Below are positions 12,395 to 23,319 of a DNA stretch of 64,000 bases, in pieces. The notes below the pieces were generated by a model. That model did not search any database. It was not told where the DNA came from and saw only the letters and a list, made by a program, of their open reading frames with translations. The translations under genes were made by a program, and so were the position numbers. Source of the DNA: Ancylostoma caninum (Eukaryota; Nematoda; Chromadorea; Rhabditida; Ancylostomatidae); NCBI GenBank assembly GCA_037903475.1, contig JBAJFG010000590.1, positions 620,001 to 684,000 on the forward strand. Direction: 5' to 3'. How positions within the stretch are numbered: the stretch's first letter is position 1; every line of letters begins with the position of its first letter.

Positions 12395-12648
12395 TGATAA
12401 CTGTGCAACACGAACGCAGCCTGAACGGCGTAATGGTTCGAGTAGAAACCCTAGCAGCAATGGTTCCCAATTGCTGCCATCCTCCCCTCGATTGCTGCCC
12501 AAGCTTTCGTCCCTTCAGCAGCAATCGCCAATCGCTGAGGGACGGCAGCAATCGAGGGGAGGATGGCAGCAACTGGGAGTCGTTGTTGCTATGATTTCTA
12601 CTCGAACCATTACTCCGTTCAGGCTGCGTTCGTGCTGCGCAGTTATCA
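12395..12648. repeat. 254-base palindromic hairpin element
   Basis: TGATAACTGTGCAACACGAACG at the left is mirrored by the complement of CGTGCTGCGCAGTTATCA at the right, and pairing continues almost to the centre (about 12,521). The motif AGCAATCG recurs four or more times near the centre. Reading frames on both strands stay open through it, which explains the 257-codon minus frame covering 11,958-12,731. A MITE or foldback insertion is the simplest reading. Confidence 0.75.
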
Positions 12649-14184
12649 AAGCAGCAGCGCATCATGTGACTATCATCTGCAAGTCGCAATAGCACTCGAA
12701 TCGGAATTCGGCAAATCAAGAGAAAATGCAAAAAAGGAGAGCTACACAGTCACTACGTTGACAAATTGCTGTTGAGTTCAGAAGTTGTCATTCTACTCTC
12801 TGCTATAGTTCTTACTACGAAAACGCTTCCAACAAGAGAAGCGCCTGGCTTCACCCCATAAAGAAAACCGTAACATGATGTTCATTTGTTCTCTTTTACA
12901 AGTGTATCAAAAACTTCCCGGCGACTGCGTCCCTAATCCATGTTCCTTAACAGTTCTGGGAACTTTATTCTGAGAGAAACTCTTCTCTTTTCCGTTCTAC
13001 ACATTTAGTACGCTTGTCAACTGAAACACGGCGAGGAATTTAAATCATCTAAAATGTACAGTATTTTATCTTTCGTAGAATCTGTTTGTCCCGTGTATCC
13101 CATGGCGCTGTTGCTCTTGATTTCAGGCGGACGGGTGCGAATAAAGAAAAGCCCAAGGTCCGAGAGTATTTACTGAAAAGGATCGGACCGATCGGGGGCT
13201 GGAAGAAAGCGACGACCACAAGGACTCGCCGGGAAGCTGGGAGTCCTAACCGAGCCGCTTCCACATTTTCTCCACTTTATGATCACTCTCTCGTGTTGCT
13301 ATGCCACCGCGATGTGCCTTTCCGATGAATATTGAGTTAATGGATGTTGGAAACAGTGGAAGAATACAAAGTTTAGGGCCCTGAGGCGATGGTGTGTAAT
13401 AAGGAGATTGCGCCGTAGGCGAAAGCAAATCCTTTAGTGGTAGCAGCGAGTGGTTCTGGCCAGTAAGTCAGAGCCATCAGCTCTCCTTTTCTTTGCTTTC
13501 TATTGAATTCCGGTGCTGCCTCAACTGGACACTTCGTCATCTCTGGTGCCTACTATTGTATCTTGATTTAGAGCCCAATTTGATGTCTCCATGTAAGAAC
13601 TAGGTAAAGTTTTGTCTTCTCGTGATTCTGCGTTGTAATGTGAATCGATTATAAAGAGAATACTGAGCACAGAATATTTTTCTGAATCTCTGAAAATTCG
13701 CCTGCTGGGGGAATAGCAAACTACGGTGGTAGGTCAATATTGTAGAATAAAAGAAGGCGATTATTGACTTTAGAGAAGATTTGGGAAAAGTTGCTTAGCG
13801 AATTCGATGCTTTTTGGAACCAAATGCATTTATATGTGATGGGCGTACTTACTATTAGATGATATATCTGATAAATAAAATTTCACGTATATTGATTCTT
13901 TAAGACTGCAAATAAGTGTTTATTTAAGGTTTCAAGATCTCCGTGGTCAGGGCAAGTGCAAGCGCTGGCTGCACTTCAAGCTATATTAGCCATAGTATAA
14001 TATGTACAGTATTATTTTTTATAATGACAAATCTTCGCGGAAAAGAAGGCGAAGCGTTAGCACAAGAAACACAGTGGTGGGGAGAGTTTGTCGCTCGATG
14101 TGCTCAACAGCACAGGAAGAACTACGTCTGAGTAAGTAAACCATAGATGTCACTAAAGAGAAGAATAGTTCAGCTTTCTTAAAG
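12649..14184. other. Intergenic, nothing recognised
   Basis: A GC-richer patch at 13.08-13.45 kb has short frames on both strands but no motif. A short plus frame at 13.94-14.13 kb is unsupported. Confidence 0.3.
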
Positions 14185-15480
14185 TCTCATGCGTGCGGTA
14201 TTTTATAGACCATGCATACATCGAAGAATTTTCGTCTAGATTCAAGAGAGGAAATACGAAGATAACGATTCCTTATTGTTGCATAGCGGATGCTTAAATA
14301 AGAAAAATTTCCTTTCCTAATGAATACCTTTCTAGTTAGGCTATTTCGTACGCTTTCGATTTTTGCAATATCCTTTTTGTTGCATTGACTGAATACGCAG
14401 ATCCACACTCCATTAGAGGACGGATTTACATTTTATAGGCTTGTAAAAGTAAATTTCGATCAGTTGTGAAAAGAACCTTGAATATTCAAAATGTACGCAT
14501 GTGTGCCTTACTACCTGTTGTTGTGTAATATGAAGTAAAATCGAGCTTTTGATCATAGTGAAACCCTATTTAACAGAAGTGGTACTAGCTATCTATAATA
14601 GTGGAATCAGAGAAATGTGAGTTCCCAATCCTGCGATGATAAGTTCTACCCACTGAAAGTGGTAATTGCTATTTTTTGGACCAATCAATCAATCAACCAG
14701 TTGATGGCATCTTGTTTTTTATTCATATCTACGGATTCATTAATCTCACGGTAGATCTTAACCTCATCTGCATAGTGGATTCATCGGACTTCCTTACTTT
14801 GCAAGGTTCTGCAATTTTGGATGTGTAGAGGAGGAATAGAATAGGAGACAGAGCTCCACCTTGAGGTACACCACTGCAGGCTTCCACTACACTTGACAAA
14901 GATGAGTCGACTTTAACTTGAAACGAAACTGGGATAACCAGGCACAAACATTTGGATGGAACCACAAATTGTTTACATTGTGAAACAGGTTTTCATGAAT
15001 AATCCAGTCAGATGCATCCGCGAAGTCAAAACAAGACAAACTTGAATCCTGCTCGAGTTTTCCACCTTTCACATAGAATATATCAAAGAGAGGGCTTGCG
15101 TAGGAATAAAATAAGATTCCGTGACAAGTGTCACAGTCCAGAGTAGGTTCCACTGCCATGATTGTACTTATCTAACACTCATAGCGTTTTTTTTTTTGCG
15201 TTTCTATTCATGGCAGCATTATAGTTCGCAATACTCTTTGTAGCAGTTCGAGTCTGAAATACCTCAAATATGGATAATGCTAGAAAAAAATTATAAAACG
15301 TATAAAAGCACTCCACATACTTGGCATCAGTCTATTTTTACCTAACAGTTTCAGCCATTTAGATTCAGCCTTACTTCATTCGCTGGCAACGCTTCGCAAC
15401 AGTCGAGAAACGCAATTATAACACAGGTTATTGCGATGATCCTTTGATTCTGACAATTCCTAGGAGGTCCCATATATGCA
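14185..15480 (-). mobile_element. Decayed CR1-like LINE fragment
   Basis: Read on the minus strand this holds, in order: the reverse-transcriptase palm region with SCFDFADASDWIIHENLFHN (15,159-14,887, corresponding to the FDFSKAFDxVNHxKLL motif), then SSLSSVVEACSGVPQGGALSP (14,965-14,729, the SGVPQGGxLSP motif), then the C-terminal domain with RNSLTRKVF...LESRRKFFDVCMVYKI (14,408-14,187). Frameshifts and stops separate the pieces and YADD is lost. The most upstream part (15,040-15,480) is repeated, diverged, at 45,165-45,660. Confidence 0.7.
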
Positions 15481-15739
15481 AATGCTTGGGAGTTGAAAGA
15501 ATTCTGTTAAAGGCTGTTGCGATCAGGGTTAAGATCCGTCAAGGATCCTAGTATTTGCTAGGGCATGTGCGTGAATACGCACATCACAATAGGGACACCA
15601 CGGCCGTTCTGCTCAGCGGTTACTAAGCGTTACCAACGGGTGAAAAAACTAGATCACGACGACCAGGGATTATCAGCTGTGATTGCTCGAAAGCTTCTGT
15701 CGAGCATGCGTCGTCAAATTATTGGATAAGAGGATCATT

Positions 15740-15880
15740 GAGGAGTATGAATGACAGCCGCTTACATACCGCCTGCAGCGTTCGATCAAAGCTTATTCAT
15801 TGTTCTTCGAAACTCTCAGTTGTGGGTATGACCCGCCACGATCCAGAGGAAGGAGCTAATGGGTCATGCAAATTCCAATC
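15740..15880. repeat. Interspersed repeat shared with 52.7-52.9 kb
   Basis: The stretch around CTCAGTTGTGGGTATGACCC, then GCCACGATCCAGAGGAAGG and AGCTAATGGGTCAT, aligns with 52,790-52,850 (CTCTGAGTTGTTGTGCGCGG, then GCTACGATCCGGAGAAAGGA). In both copies a minus-strand peptide beginning M(A/T)H-LL--DR-G can be read, so the family may once have been coding. Nothing else is recognised. Confidence 0.45.
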
Positions 15881-16002
15881 ACGTCGCAGAAGTACGAGTC
15901 AAAGCTTTCTCAATACAGTTTATGGTTTTTGCTTTTGTTAAATTCCTTCTAATGACCTGATAAGGATTTTGAGAGCTTTTGACCCTCCAGGATCTGACGA
16001 AG

Positions 16003-16280
16003 GCCGTGGTTTTGGCCGAGTCCCGCCATGAAACCCTGTGAATTGAATGCATTTCGTTTTCCCTTTGCGCCAAACCACGCACCGCAATGGCTTTTTGCGC
16101 CGGGGAAAACTCGTCTGCGCGCGAACACGGCCAGGCGTGTTCGCGACGAATGTTCCATTTTCTCTGCAGGTAAGCCATAATTGTCTGTGTTCGTTTCACA
16201 TTTATGATGTGCTGAGTCTGTACTTCATCACTCACAGCTCAGCTCGAAGTCGAGGATTTCAGCTCCTGCTGCCTTTAAGC
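16003..16280 (+). repeat. Half copy of the foldback element
   Basis: Bases 16,003-16,280 match 3,269-3,544 closely (loop plus complete right arm ending CTCCTGCTGCCTTTAAGC). All but about 15 bases of the left arm is missing. The copy therefore cannot fold on itself. Minor differences (for example TTTTTGCGCCGGGGAAAAC against TTTTCGCGCCGGGAAAAC) show it is not a recent assembly duplicate. Confidence 0.8.
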
Positions 16281-16369
16281 AACATCGTTTTGTGATAGGT
16301 GGAAAAATGGCACCAAGCTGTCGTTTTTGAACATCTATAAAATCTTATCGAGTAACTTTTTCTCCCACC

Positions 16370-16660
16370 TCAGCATCTGGCCTCATCAGTATTTTAAACG
16401 TGCATCTGTTGTTTCCAAGAGCATGCTTCATGCTCTCATCGGATTTTTTTGACACCATCAAAATAAGCAAGATAGTGTGACTGTTTTGTGCACAACGTCA
16501 CAGCCAAATCTACTCGAACGATTCGTTTCGTGGCTAAAGAAAACACGAGGGCTTCTCTGGAAAAGCTTTCTGTGGCAGGTTGTTGATAGCTATATGAGCA
16601 ACACTGTGCGTTTCGCAAACGATACTCTTTAAAATACATAACGTACTCCAGAACACTCTT
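16370..16660. repeat. Interspersed repeat shared with 56.48-56.70 kb
   Basis: GTGTGACTGTTTTGTGCACA, then CAGCCAAATCTACTCGAACG and GTTTCGTGGCTAAAGAAAAC align with 56,514-56,600. The minus strand carries a matching peptide in both copies (VRVDLAVTLCTKQSHY here against VQVDLAVKMCTKQTHY at 56.5 kb), so conservation looks protein-level. This suggests a fragment of a transposon or retroelement reading frame of unknown type. Confidence 0.45.
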
Positions 16661-16899
16661 TAAACCTATTTTTTACCGTTCTCTTTGAGACGGTATGCAA
16701 CAGTATGCTGAGGCGAAATAAGACGTGAAAAGGTTGCTATTTTCGACCGAACACGGAGAAACTTGTAAGCTAATGCTGCAGTCGTGGCGCGCAGCCAACA
16801 AACACGGACCCCTACGCCCAGATGGTTCACGATCACATTCTAAAACCACTCGAAAACTTCCGGACTTCCTTCAGAGGTAGTTTCTTTTCGGATTCATTA

Positions 16900-18056
16900 T
16901 TCCGTTTGCTGGAGTTAATATGACATACATCGAACTCTCTAAGGCTTTCGATAATGTTTTTTACGCAAAACGTCTTGCAAAGCTTGAACATCTTGATATT
17001 CTTGGCAAGCTGCTTGACTGGGTTTCCTCATACCTGACTGAACGGTATATGGCTGCAAATATTGGTTGTGATTTTTCTGACAAGTATCCTAGTGGTGTCC
17101 CTCAAGGGGGGTCCCATCTCCTCTCTTATTTCTAATTTGCGTACGCAATCTCCGTTATCTACTCAAAACTGCTCCAGAGAAAAGAGATCAGATGTACGCC
17201 GACGATACAAAAATTCATAGAATTCATTTAAATACGATTTCCAATGAAGTGATTAATACTTTGAGCCCATCTCTTCTGAAAATCGTTGACGTAGGTGACT
17301 GACGAAATTGGTCTCGTCACCTTTTTGCAGCGTTGCTGAACTTTGCGAAGGAAGACTAAGTCTTATAAAGGCAGCCTGACCGATCAGGGTGTTGCACAAG
17401 CACCAATGCACTCTAATACAATCTCAGAAACAGGAATAAAATTAAAAATGGGAGTCTGGCAAAAATTGGTCATGCGACTGACTAAACAAGTGGATTCCTC
17501 GTTGAATAATAAGAAGAAAAATTTATTGTGATAAGCAAAACAAAAAAAAATGGAAGCTAAGTGCTAAGGAAGAGTTCTAATATAACGAAAAAAAAAACAC
17601 TGTCCACCAGTTCAGTTGCCAGCAATGAACCGCTGCCGCCACAACTCGATCGAACCACCCCACGCTGAAGCGGCCGATCCAGGATCTTGGACAATCAACT
17701 AGTTATATCTTAGAAATGGATGAGTATTCCGTGCTACCATCTTCACAGAGTCGTTGGGACAATCGCCAATGTTCCAAAGTGATCAAAATCTCAGACACGA
17801 AACTTCTGTGGGTGTTTCCTTTGACGATGTGCTGATGCAAGTGTTGAAGCGTTTATACTATGCCTATGTTCTTCCTCATGTACATAGAATATTTTTGTCT
17901 GCAGTGGAGTCCTAATCTCAAGAAAGATGTAGAAAGTTATAGCGAGTGCATTTATTGTTCACAAGGCTTCCATTTTACAGTTCCTCCAGTAGTGCCACCA
18001 GTTTACAACGTATTTCGACAGACTCAAACTTCTTGGAATCCATTCTTCAAAGTATA
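16900..18056 (+). mobile_element. Decayed CR1-like LINE, 5' part (interrupted)
   Basis: Read on the plus strand: an RT motif A remnant TYIELSKAFDNVFYAK (16,923-16,970), SGVPQGG (about 17,089-17,110), YADDTKIHR after a frame change (about 17,194-17,221), then LYYAYVLPHV (about 17,850-17,880) corresponding to the RSYVLPHLEYC motif of the LINE at 29.1 kb, and FDRLKLLGIHSSKY just before 18,056. Numerous frameshifts and stops show it is dead. It continues at 19,296 after the DNA transposon. Confidence 0.75.
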
Positions 18057-19293
18057 CAGGGTGGTCGAAAAGTATGCGCGCCACGAAAAACCATATTTCC
18101 ATGTTCCTTCTTCTTTAAACCTTGGCACTTGTCTATAATCTTTCAAATTATTATTGTGCCAGCAAGGCTTGTAAGGTGGACAGATTTATTCTTCAGCCCA
18201 ACTTCTCACCTAAGTCGTCGTCGTCGTCGGAGACTAAAAGTGGCTCACCGTTTTTTTTTGTCTGTGTCCCAGACCGCCAAACGTGTCCTCCCACTCTACT
18301 ATATCTTAAACTCCTTCCAATCTTGCTACCTCGAAAAGCATCCAGGACAAAAGAAAAACCCACATTGAGTCCACCGTTATTGCGGAGTAGTCCGCACCAC
18401 TCGTGACTGTCGTAACGGACAAGTGAGAAATGCCGTACTGTCCGCGCTTGATGTTATCTACAGTCTGTAGCTTACATAACGAGACGAAGGGCAAGAAGTC
18501 ACTTGTTATTGACAAACACTCATTCTTGTTGTTCATTTCTTGATTCTTTACAGAAATCCAGAACGTTTCGAGCGCTTTTTCCGCCGAGATCTCAGCCTCA
18601 CATGTCAAGATAGTGCATTTGATATTGAAGTCATTTCCACAATGTGCTTCGTTCCTGTTTCTACCAAGCGGTTATATTAGACTTAGACAACTACGAAGAG
18701 CAGATTTTGAATAGAACAGTGTAATTGAGTCATTTGCCGTCTCTTTACACTGTTCTTCAAACAGCGAAGCCCTTCAGGCGTTATCCGAGATGTTAGACAA
18801 ACATGTTGATACCATAAACACCTATGGACTATCATGACCTTAGTAAACGAATGTTTGAAATGTAACATCTTTACGGTGCAACACCCATACTTCTTGCCAT
18901 CTTGTTCAAGCTGACCTTACTCAGACCCTCTTCGCGTTCCTGATTTGAGAACGCTTTCAGTTTTCACTTTATGTTGACATCTTCTACGTCCTTTCATACT
19001 TTAGTCATCTTCTGCTTTTTTGCAAGGAAGAGTATATAGTCATTTTCTGCTCTTTCGCAAGGAAGAGTATAATTTTCTCGAAATTGCAGCAGTTGACTCT
19101 CCAGACTGCGCGAGACGTACGATGGATTTGCGGTGTGGGCACGCCCGCATAACTGTAGAAACCAAATGAATCGTAGGTCAAAGAAAGAGGCTCTGATAAG
19201 GTGTCAAATATCTACAAAACTAAAACGCGATGAAACTTGCAAATGAATAAACAAAAGCGCCAGATGAAACGCCTCTACTTTTCGGCCACCCTG
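18057..19293. mobile_element. 1.24-kb Tc1/mariner-type element inserted into a LINE
   Basis: Ends are CAGGGTGGTCGAAAAGTATG (18,057) and, read inward from the right, CAGGGTGGCCGAAAAGTAGA (19,293), about 20-25 bases of terminal inverted repeat. TA dinucleotides flank both sides (18,055-18,056 and 19,294-19,295), the signature of the Tc1/mariner superfamily. The interior has no intact transposase; a minus frame of 100 codons at 18,306-18,608 is unrecognised. Two tandem copies of an AAGGAAGAGTAT-containing unit lie at 19,015-19,075. Length suits a decayed autonomous element or a non-autonomous one. Confidence 0.8.
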
Positions 19294-19295
19294 TA

Positions 19296-19560
19296 GGCTT
19301 GTTCTCAGAGATTCAGTTTACTGCTTTGGTATACTGGTATACGGTGGTCAGTTTGGGTGCGAATAAGTACTGGATATTCAGGCCTACTTCGGCACGCTGT
19401 GGTGGGTTTAGTCTGCATTACTCTGGAATCCACAAATCACATCATATTCAAGTGCTCAACTCCCTTTTTAATCATAACGCCAGGTGCTTCCAAAAGCTGC
19501 CGTAAATATTGCAAACTAGCAAAACTAGTCCTTTTGGGAATAAAATCGAAAAAATTCAAC
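19296..19560 (+). mobile_element. CR1-like LINE, 3' part after the insertion
   Basis: The plus frames continue the LINE protein exactly where it broke off at 18,056: RLVLRDSVYCFGILVYG followed, after a frame change, by GANKYWIFRPTSARCGG and ARCFQKLP. These correspond to RVTKDLVFCFRVLRMGVK, STYWKFTPTCGRSG and HWLQKLP in the LINE at 29.3-29.6 kb. It ends near KKFNLRRNDF at about 19,580. Confidence 0.75.
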
Positions 19561-19862
19561 TTGCGCCGTAATGACTTCTATTTTTGGGATAGGCTTGTCT
19601 GTTTCTGCTTTACCGTCTCATAGGCACCAATGCTTTTATGGTCACATTTTTTTAGAATAAACAATTCATTTTCAGCTGCCTTTCTTCTTCACCTGTACGC
19701 CTCGTTTCATCGTTTTAGTTAGGACTGTTTTTCGTGATTTTATTTGTCCTTCGTTAATTCGTTTTCATTCTGCTAGGCACCATATTGCTCTTAAGGATAG
19801 CATTTTGACCGTGTTTCGATGCAGCAGTTCCCTTTTTTTGGAAATAGCCTTGACTTTGGAGT

Positions 19863-20330
19863 TTGGCATTGCCCTGGCTTTGTGTTCTTGTCAGTGCACT
19901 GTTCCTCCTAATTCAGTCATCACATAGGTTGTCATCTCCACAGGTTGTTGGCGTTGCCGTGTGCCGAATTATCGGCAGCTACAGAGGATTTTACTTAAGT
20001 AGGGCGTCTTGCCCAACTGACGTGATGGTAGCTGCTGTAGCAATGCTTGTGAAAACGATGCAAATATTACATTCTATTGTAATAGATATGGAGAGAAGAA
20101 GCTTGCGTCGTGTAGGAGAAAACCAAAAGAAACGCAGCCTTTCTTCCACGATTGAAGCAGTGTTCGTTCGAAAACGAAGGTTTTGTCAGAAGATTGCTAA
20201 TGATTTACTTAACTCCACTAAATATCAGGTTGGTGCAACAACGCAAGTTTTTCGTTACATCAACTTGGTGTGGAATAATTCCTGTTCTTCTTATGAACGA
20301 TATAAGAGATTGCATATGATTGTGCAGTAA
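19863..20330 (+). CDS. Hypothetical protein frame, 155 codons
   Basis: One of the longest plus-strand frames not explained by a known element. The start has a hydrophobic stretch (LCVLVSALFLLIQ, residues 6-18) that could be a signal anchor, followed by a second hydrophobic stretch (DVMVAAVAMLVKTM) and a basic middle (RRSLRRVGENQKKRS). I do not recognise the family. Against it being a gene: the segment at about 20,226 (CAGGTTGGTGCAACAACGCA) resembles a mariner terminal repeat, suggesting that the frame runs into transposon sequence. No neighbouring exon was identified. Confidence 0.25.
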   Translation: MALPWLCVLVSALFLLIQSSHRLSSPQVVGVAVCRIIGSYRGFYLSRASCPTDVMVAAVAMLVKTMQILHSIVIDMERRSLRRVGENQKKRSLSSTIEAVFVRKRRFCQKIANDLLNSTKYQVGATTQVFRYINLVWNNSCSSYERYKRLHMIVQ

Positions 20331-20916
20331 AGTGATGAACTTTTCGTATGTCTTATCTATTTTATGAGCAACTCACATTCTTTGAATTTTTTATTTTGAA
20401 ACGAAAGATATCAAAACCAAAGCCCAATATCAGTATTAGTAGTATTTATTAGTACTACCGTACAAATACACAAAGAAACTTTCACTTTTTTATGCTAGCC
20501 TGCAAATGTGGTCCGAGGAATTTGATTGGTCGTCATTAATACGACAATACCATTTATATTCACTCAAACAGAATCTTCATCTCCTATCATGAAAGTGTGC
20601 GCAGTACAAAGAGATGACAGGGGAAACTATTTTCCAAACTTTGAATTAAGACGGCAGCAATCAACAGACCCACAGATCGTTCAAGGAATGGTATCCATAA
20701 CTGGGTGCACTCAGTGGCATAGGAAAAGCTCAGGATCAGAAGTTGCCTTGTTTGAGAATACGAGATTGAAGAAGCTTCTGAATCAGAATGTTCGCTTGAT
20801 ATAGGCTGCAATGTCCCTGCTTTGCATTGTTCCAACTCCGAAGCGATCATGTCCCACGAATATTATGGGTAAAATGTTGAGCTGCAAGAGAACTTTCTTC
20901 GCGTAAGTTGTATATA
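20331..20916. other. Intergenic, one unsupported frame
   Basis: A plus frame at 20,526-20,804 (92 codons) has a strong acceptor-like TCAAACAG before AATCTTCATC but no recognisable protein similarity and no matching donor. I do not call it. Confidence 0.25.
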
Positions 20917-21926
20917 CAGTGTATCAAAAGTATGGCGACACCCTAATTTTTGCACATAATCGAAGCTGGCATTCTTCTAGTCAGTCTAATTTTTTGCCCA
21001 TCCGATTAATCGGATCAAGAAACCATCAGATGCCGAAACATTGGAAAAAACGTTATGCTCGTTGTGGCATCCCTATCTCTGAGCTTCACTTCCTAGGTAC
21101 CTTTTTCAAGATGAGGCTGCCTATTTGCATGAAGATGCAGATCTTTCCTTTATAAATTATACGAGTAGCCTTTTCAAACAAGGACATATGTATTAAATGA
21201 AGAATATACCATACTTTCAAGAATCAAGTTCTAATGCAATGATTCCACGGTTAGAGACGCAAGGACGAGCACAGCGTAGCTAGTTCCGTGCATAAGGATC
21301 ATGCAGTATGTATTCCAGCGAGCTTTCCCAGAAATTTGGAGATGTTTCAGTACAGAGAGTGCAGTATTACTGTTACCAAAACTTTATCTTACTGACTCAG
21401 CTTACCCAGAGTGGAAGGTTTGGGCCTACAATCCTGCTTTACATGTTTTTTTTTCAATGATAGATTCTTGGCGGTTAATTCTAGAGGTCTCAAAATAATT
21501 AGGACGTTGCCGTAAAAGAACTCAAAAATGTCGATCCTGGTGCTGGGAGCCACCTGGAGAACAGTCCCGCCAGCAACGGCTTCTACACAGCGGCTAGCAA
21601 GATGTTTGGAGTGGCAATAAAGGAAAGACTACCAACTGGTTATCATTTCACCTTTTGCTGATTTTTTTGAGCAAAACGGGCATTTAACTGCAGGTGTCCA
21701 TATACCTCTGATACATGGAATTTTGATGATTGATGATTGAACGCAGTGATTTTCTCTTTTTAGGAAAAAGAATAAGAGAATCTGTGAGTCCATCTTATCG
21801 ACTGAAACTACGTGCTTTAGGATGTCTTGATCCGATGGATCGGTTGAGCAAAAAATCGGACCGTTAAGAACGCCGGCTCCATTTTGCGCAAGAATTAGGG
21901 TCTCTCTATGCTTTTGACACATACTG
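20917..21926. mobile_element. 1.0-kb DNA element with long terminal inverted repeats
   Basis: The left end CAGTGTATCAAAAGTATGGC (TA before it) and the right end, read inward, CAGTATGTGTCAAAAGCATA (CA after it) start inverted arms of roughly 250 bases. Shared landmarks are GACCCTAATTCTTGC against GACACCCTAATTTTTGC, CCGATTTTTTGC and ATCGGATCAAGA. The centre (21,301-21,450) is repeated at 46,140-46,290 in the opposite orientation. No transposase is apparent, so this is a non-autonomous element, probably of the Tc1/mariner superfamily. Confidence 0.65.
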
Positions 21927-22088
21927 CAGATGTGGTTGTATCATGTGAGGTTATTCGTTTACTTTAGCTTGAAGCCTTCTACTAAAGCGACCATATTGAA
22001 TTGTTATGTTACGTACCTTTCCTACCATCTCAACGAATTTACATATCTGTGTTTCTGAACTTTGAGCGGAATAAAATTATTCGTAACC

Positions 22089-22661
22089 TCACTGTTTGAA
22101 GTATGTGAGAAGAATGTGATCAACCTCTCGTTTCGGAAGCTCGGCGAATGCTAATTTTAAAGAATTGTATAGAAACACATGTAGGTGTGAAATGTTACAA
22201 TAATTCGTATTCAGTTACATAGAAGAACTCACCTGAGAACGGAACCGTCTCTACATGCTGAATTTTCGCTTTTTTCAATCTTCCGCAACAGCAAATTACA
22301 AAGATAACTTCTCTGCGGACGTGTTTGTTGAAAAGCGAAATGCTTGCTCTGGAATCTTTCAAATTATTCTTTCAATTACAAAAAAAAAAATGAGAATATT
22401 ATCAGAGAGTATTTTTGCCCATTTCTTTGCAGACAGTTCACAAGAACAAGTTTATGTAGCAACTCACATGTAAATCAACGCCAGCACCAAATCATTGAAT
22501 TTTGGTAGATGATCAATCCAGGCCTTTCCATAGTACCAAGCTCCAAAAGTGTGAAGGTACAGTGTGACGAATGCTCCAGAAAAAGACAGTACAAGAGTCT
22601 GAATGAAAGAAGATTGGATGAGTACGTTGATGAGTACGCTTGCTCCTTCCTCTACTTGCCA
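22089..22661 (-). CDS. Serpentine 7TM chemoreceptor, TM6-TM7 and tail exons
   Basis: Three minus-strand exons can be read. The first (about 22,661-22,468) encodes WQVEEGASVLINVLIQSSF, TM6 (TLVLSFSGAFVTLYLHTFGA), and TM7 beginning LPKFNDLVLALIY; its donor is CAT|GTGAGT. The second (22,348-22,233; acceptor TTCCAG, donor CAG|GTGAGT) continues IASISLFNKHVRREVIFVI and a basic CCCGRLKKAK tail. The third (22,150-22,089) ends LLTYFKQ and a TGA. The phases 2, 1 and 0 join without a break. An acidic E-x-x-LI-Q motif before TM6 and an NxxVxxxIY/R-RE ending to TM7 suit nematode serpentine receptors. The 5' acceptor of the TM6 exon is the weak point (GCGGAG|TGG gives phase 0). No TM1-TM5 lies nearby; see the exons at 33.5-35.2 kb. 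Confidence 0.55.
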
Positions 22662-23319
22662 CTCCGCACAAGTGTTTCTAATCAAGACGGGTACTCTTGG
22701 TCTATTCTATGGAAAATTATCTCTTTGAATCCTTCGTAGGACTAATGATCACTGATTACTATCATATGAGAGCGAAACATCAATTTCAGCCTATAATAGA
22801 TGTTGTACTGAAGTCTAATCAAGGATTCGATTTTGCGGGCTCACCTATTCAACTCTACAATACTTCTCGCACTGTGCTATGCTACTGAAACAAGGAAAAA
22901 TAACAAAAACCTTTCCACTGCTATGAGAAGAGAGAGACCTTAGGAAAGAGGCAAAGATCGGAGAGTGACAGACTACAGGACATCCGCAGATCATGTGAGG
23001 ACACGCGATGTACCGAATTGACGAACTGATGAACTAAACGTCAGAAAATTCTTGTGTCGATTTCAAAAGACTTCACGGGCGGGTCCGATACAGTTTCCAG
23101 ATAAGTTTGAACAACGATGGCTGACGAACTGAATGAAAGCAGCCCGAGACAGCTCCATTACTCTCTCTTCCCCACTCTTCGGGAAGCCTTTCGGTGCCAT
23201 CGATACGGAACTTTTTTGGTATTAACACGAAGAATTTTCAACTAACGATTCTTCATCATCCAATGCTCTTTCTTGCATTTCGTTGGATTGAAAAAGGTAT
23301 AATATTATGCGGCAAGCAG

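Noticed and set aside
11958..12731. 257-codon minus-strand frame
   Set aside because: It runs straight through the 254-base palindrome and overlaps open frames in other registers of a GC-rich stretch; no domain or signal peptide.
19863..20330. Confident protein-coding gene call
   Set aside because: The frame overlaps a mariner-like terminal repeat at about 20,226 and has no neighbours or known motif; kept only as a low-confidence entry.
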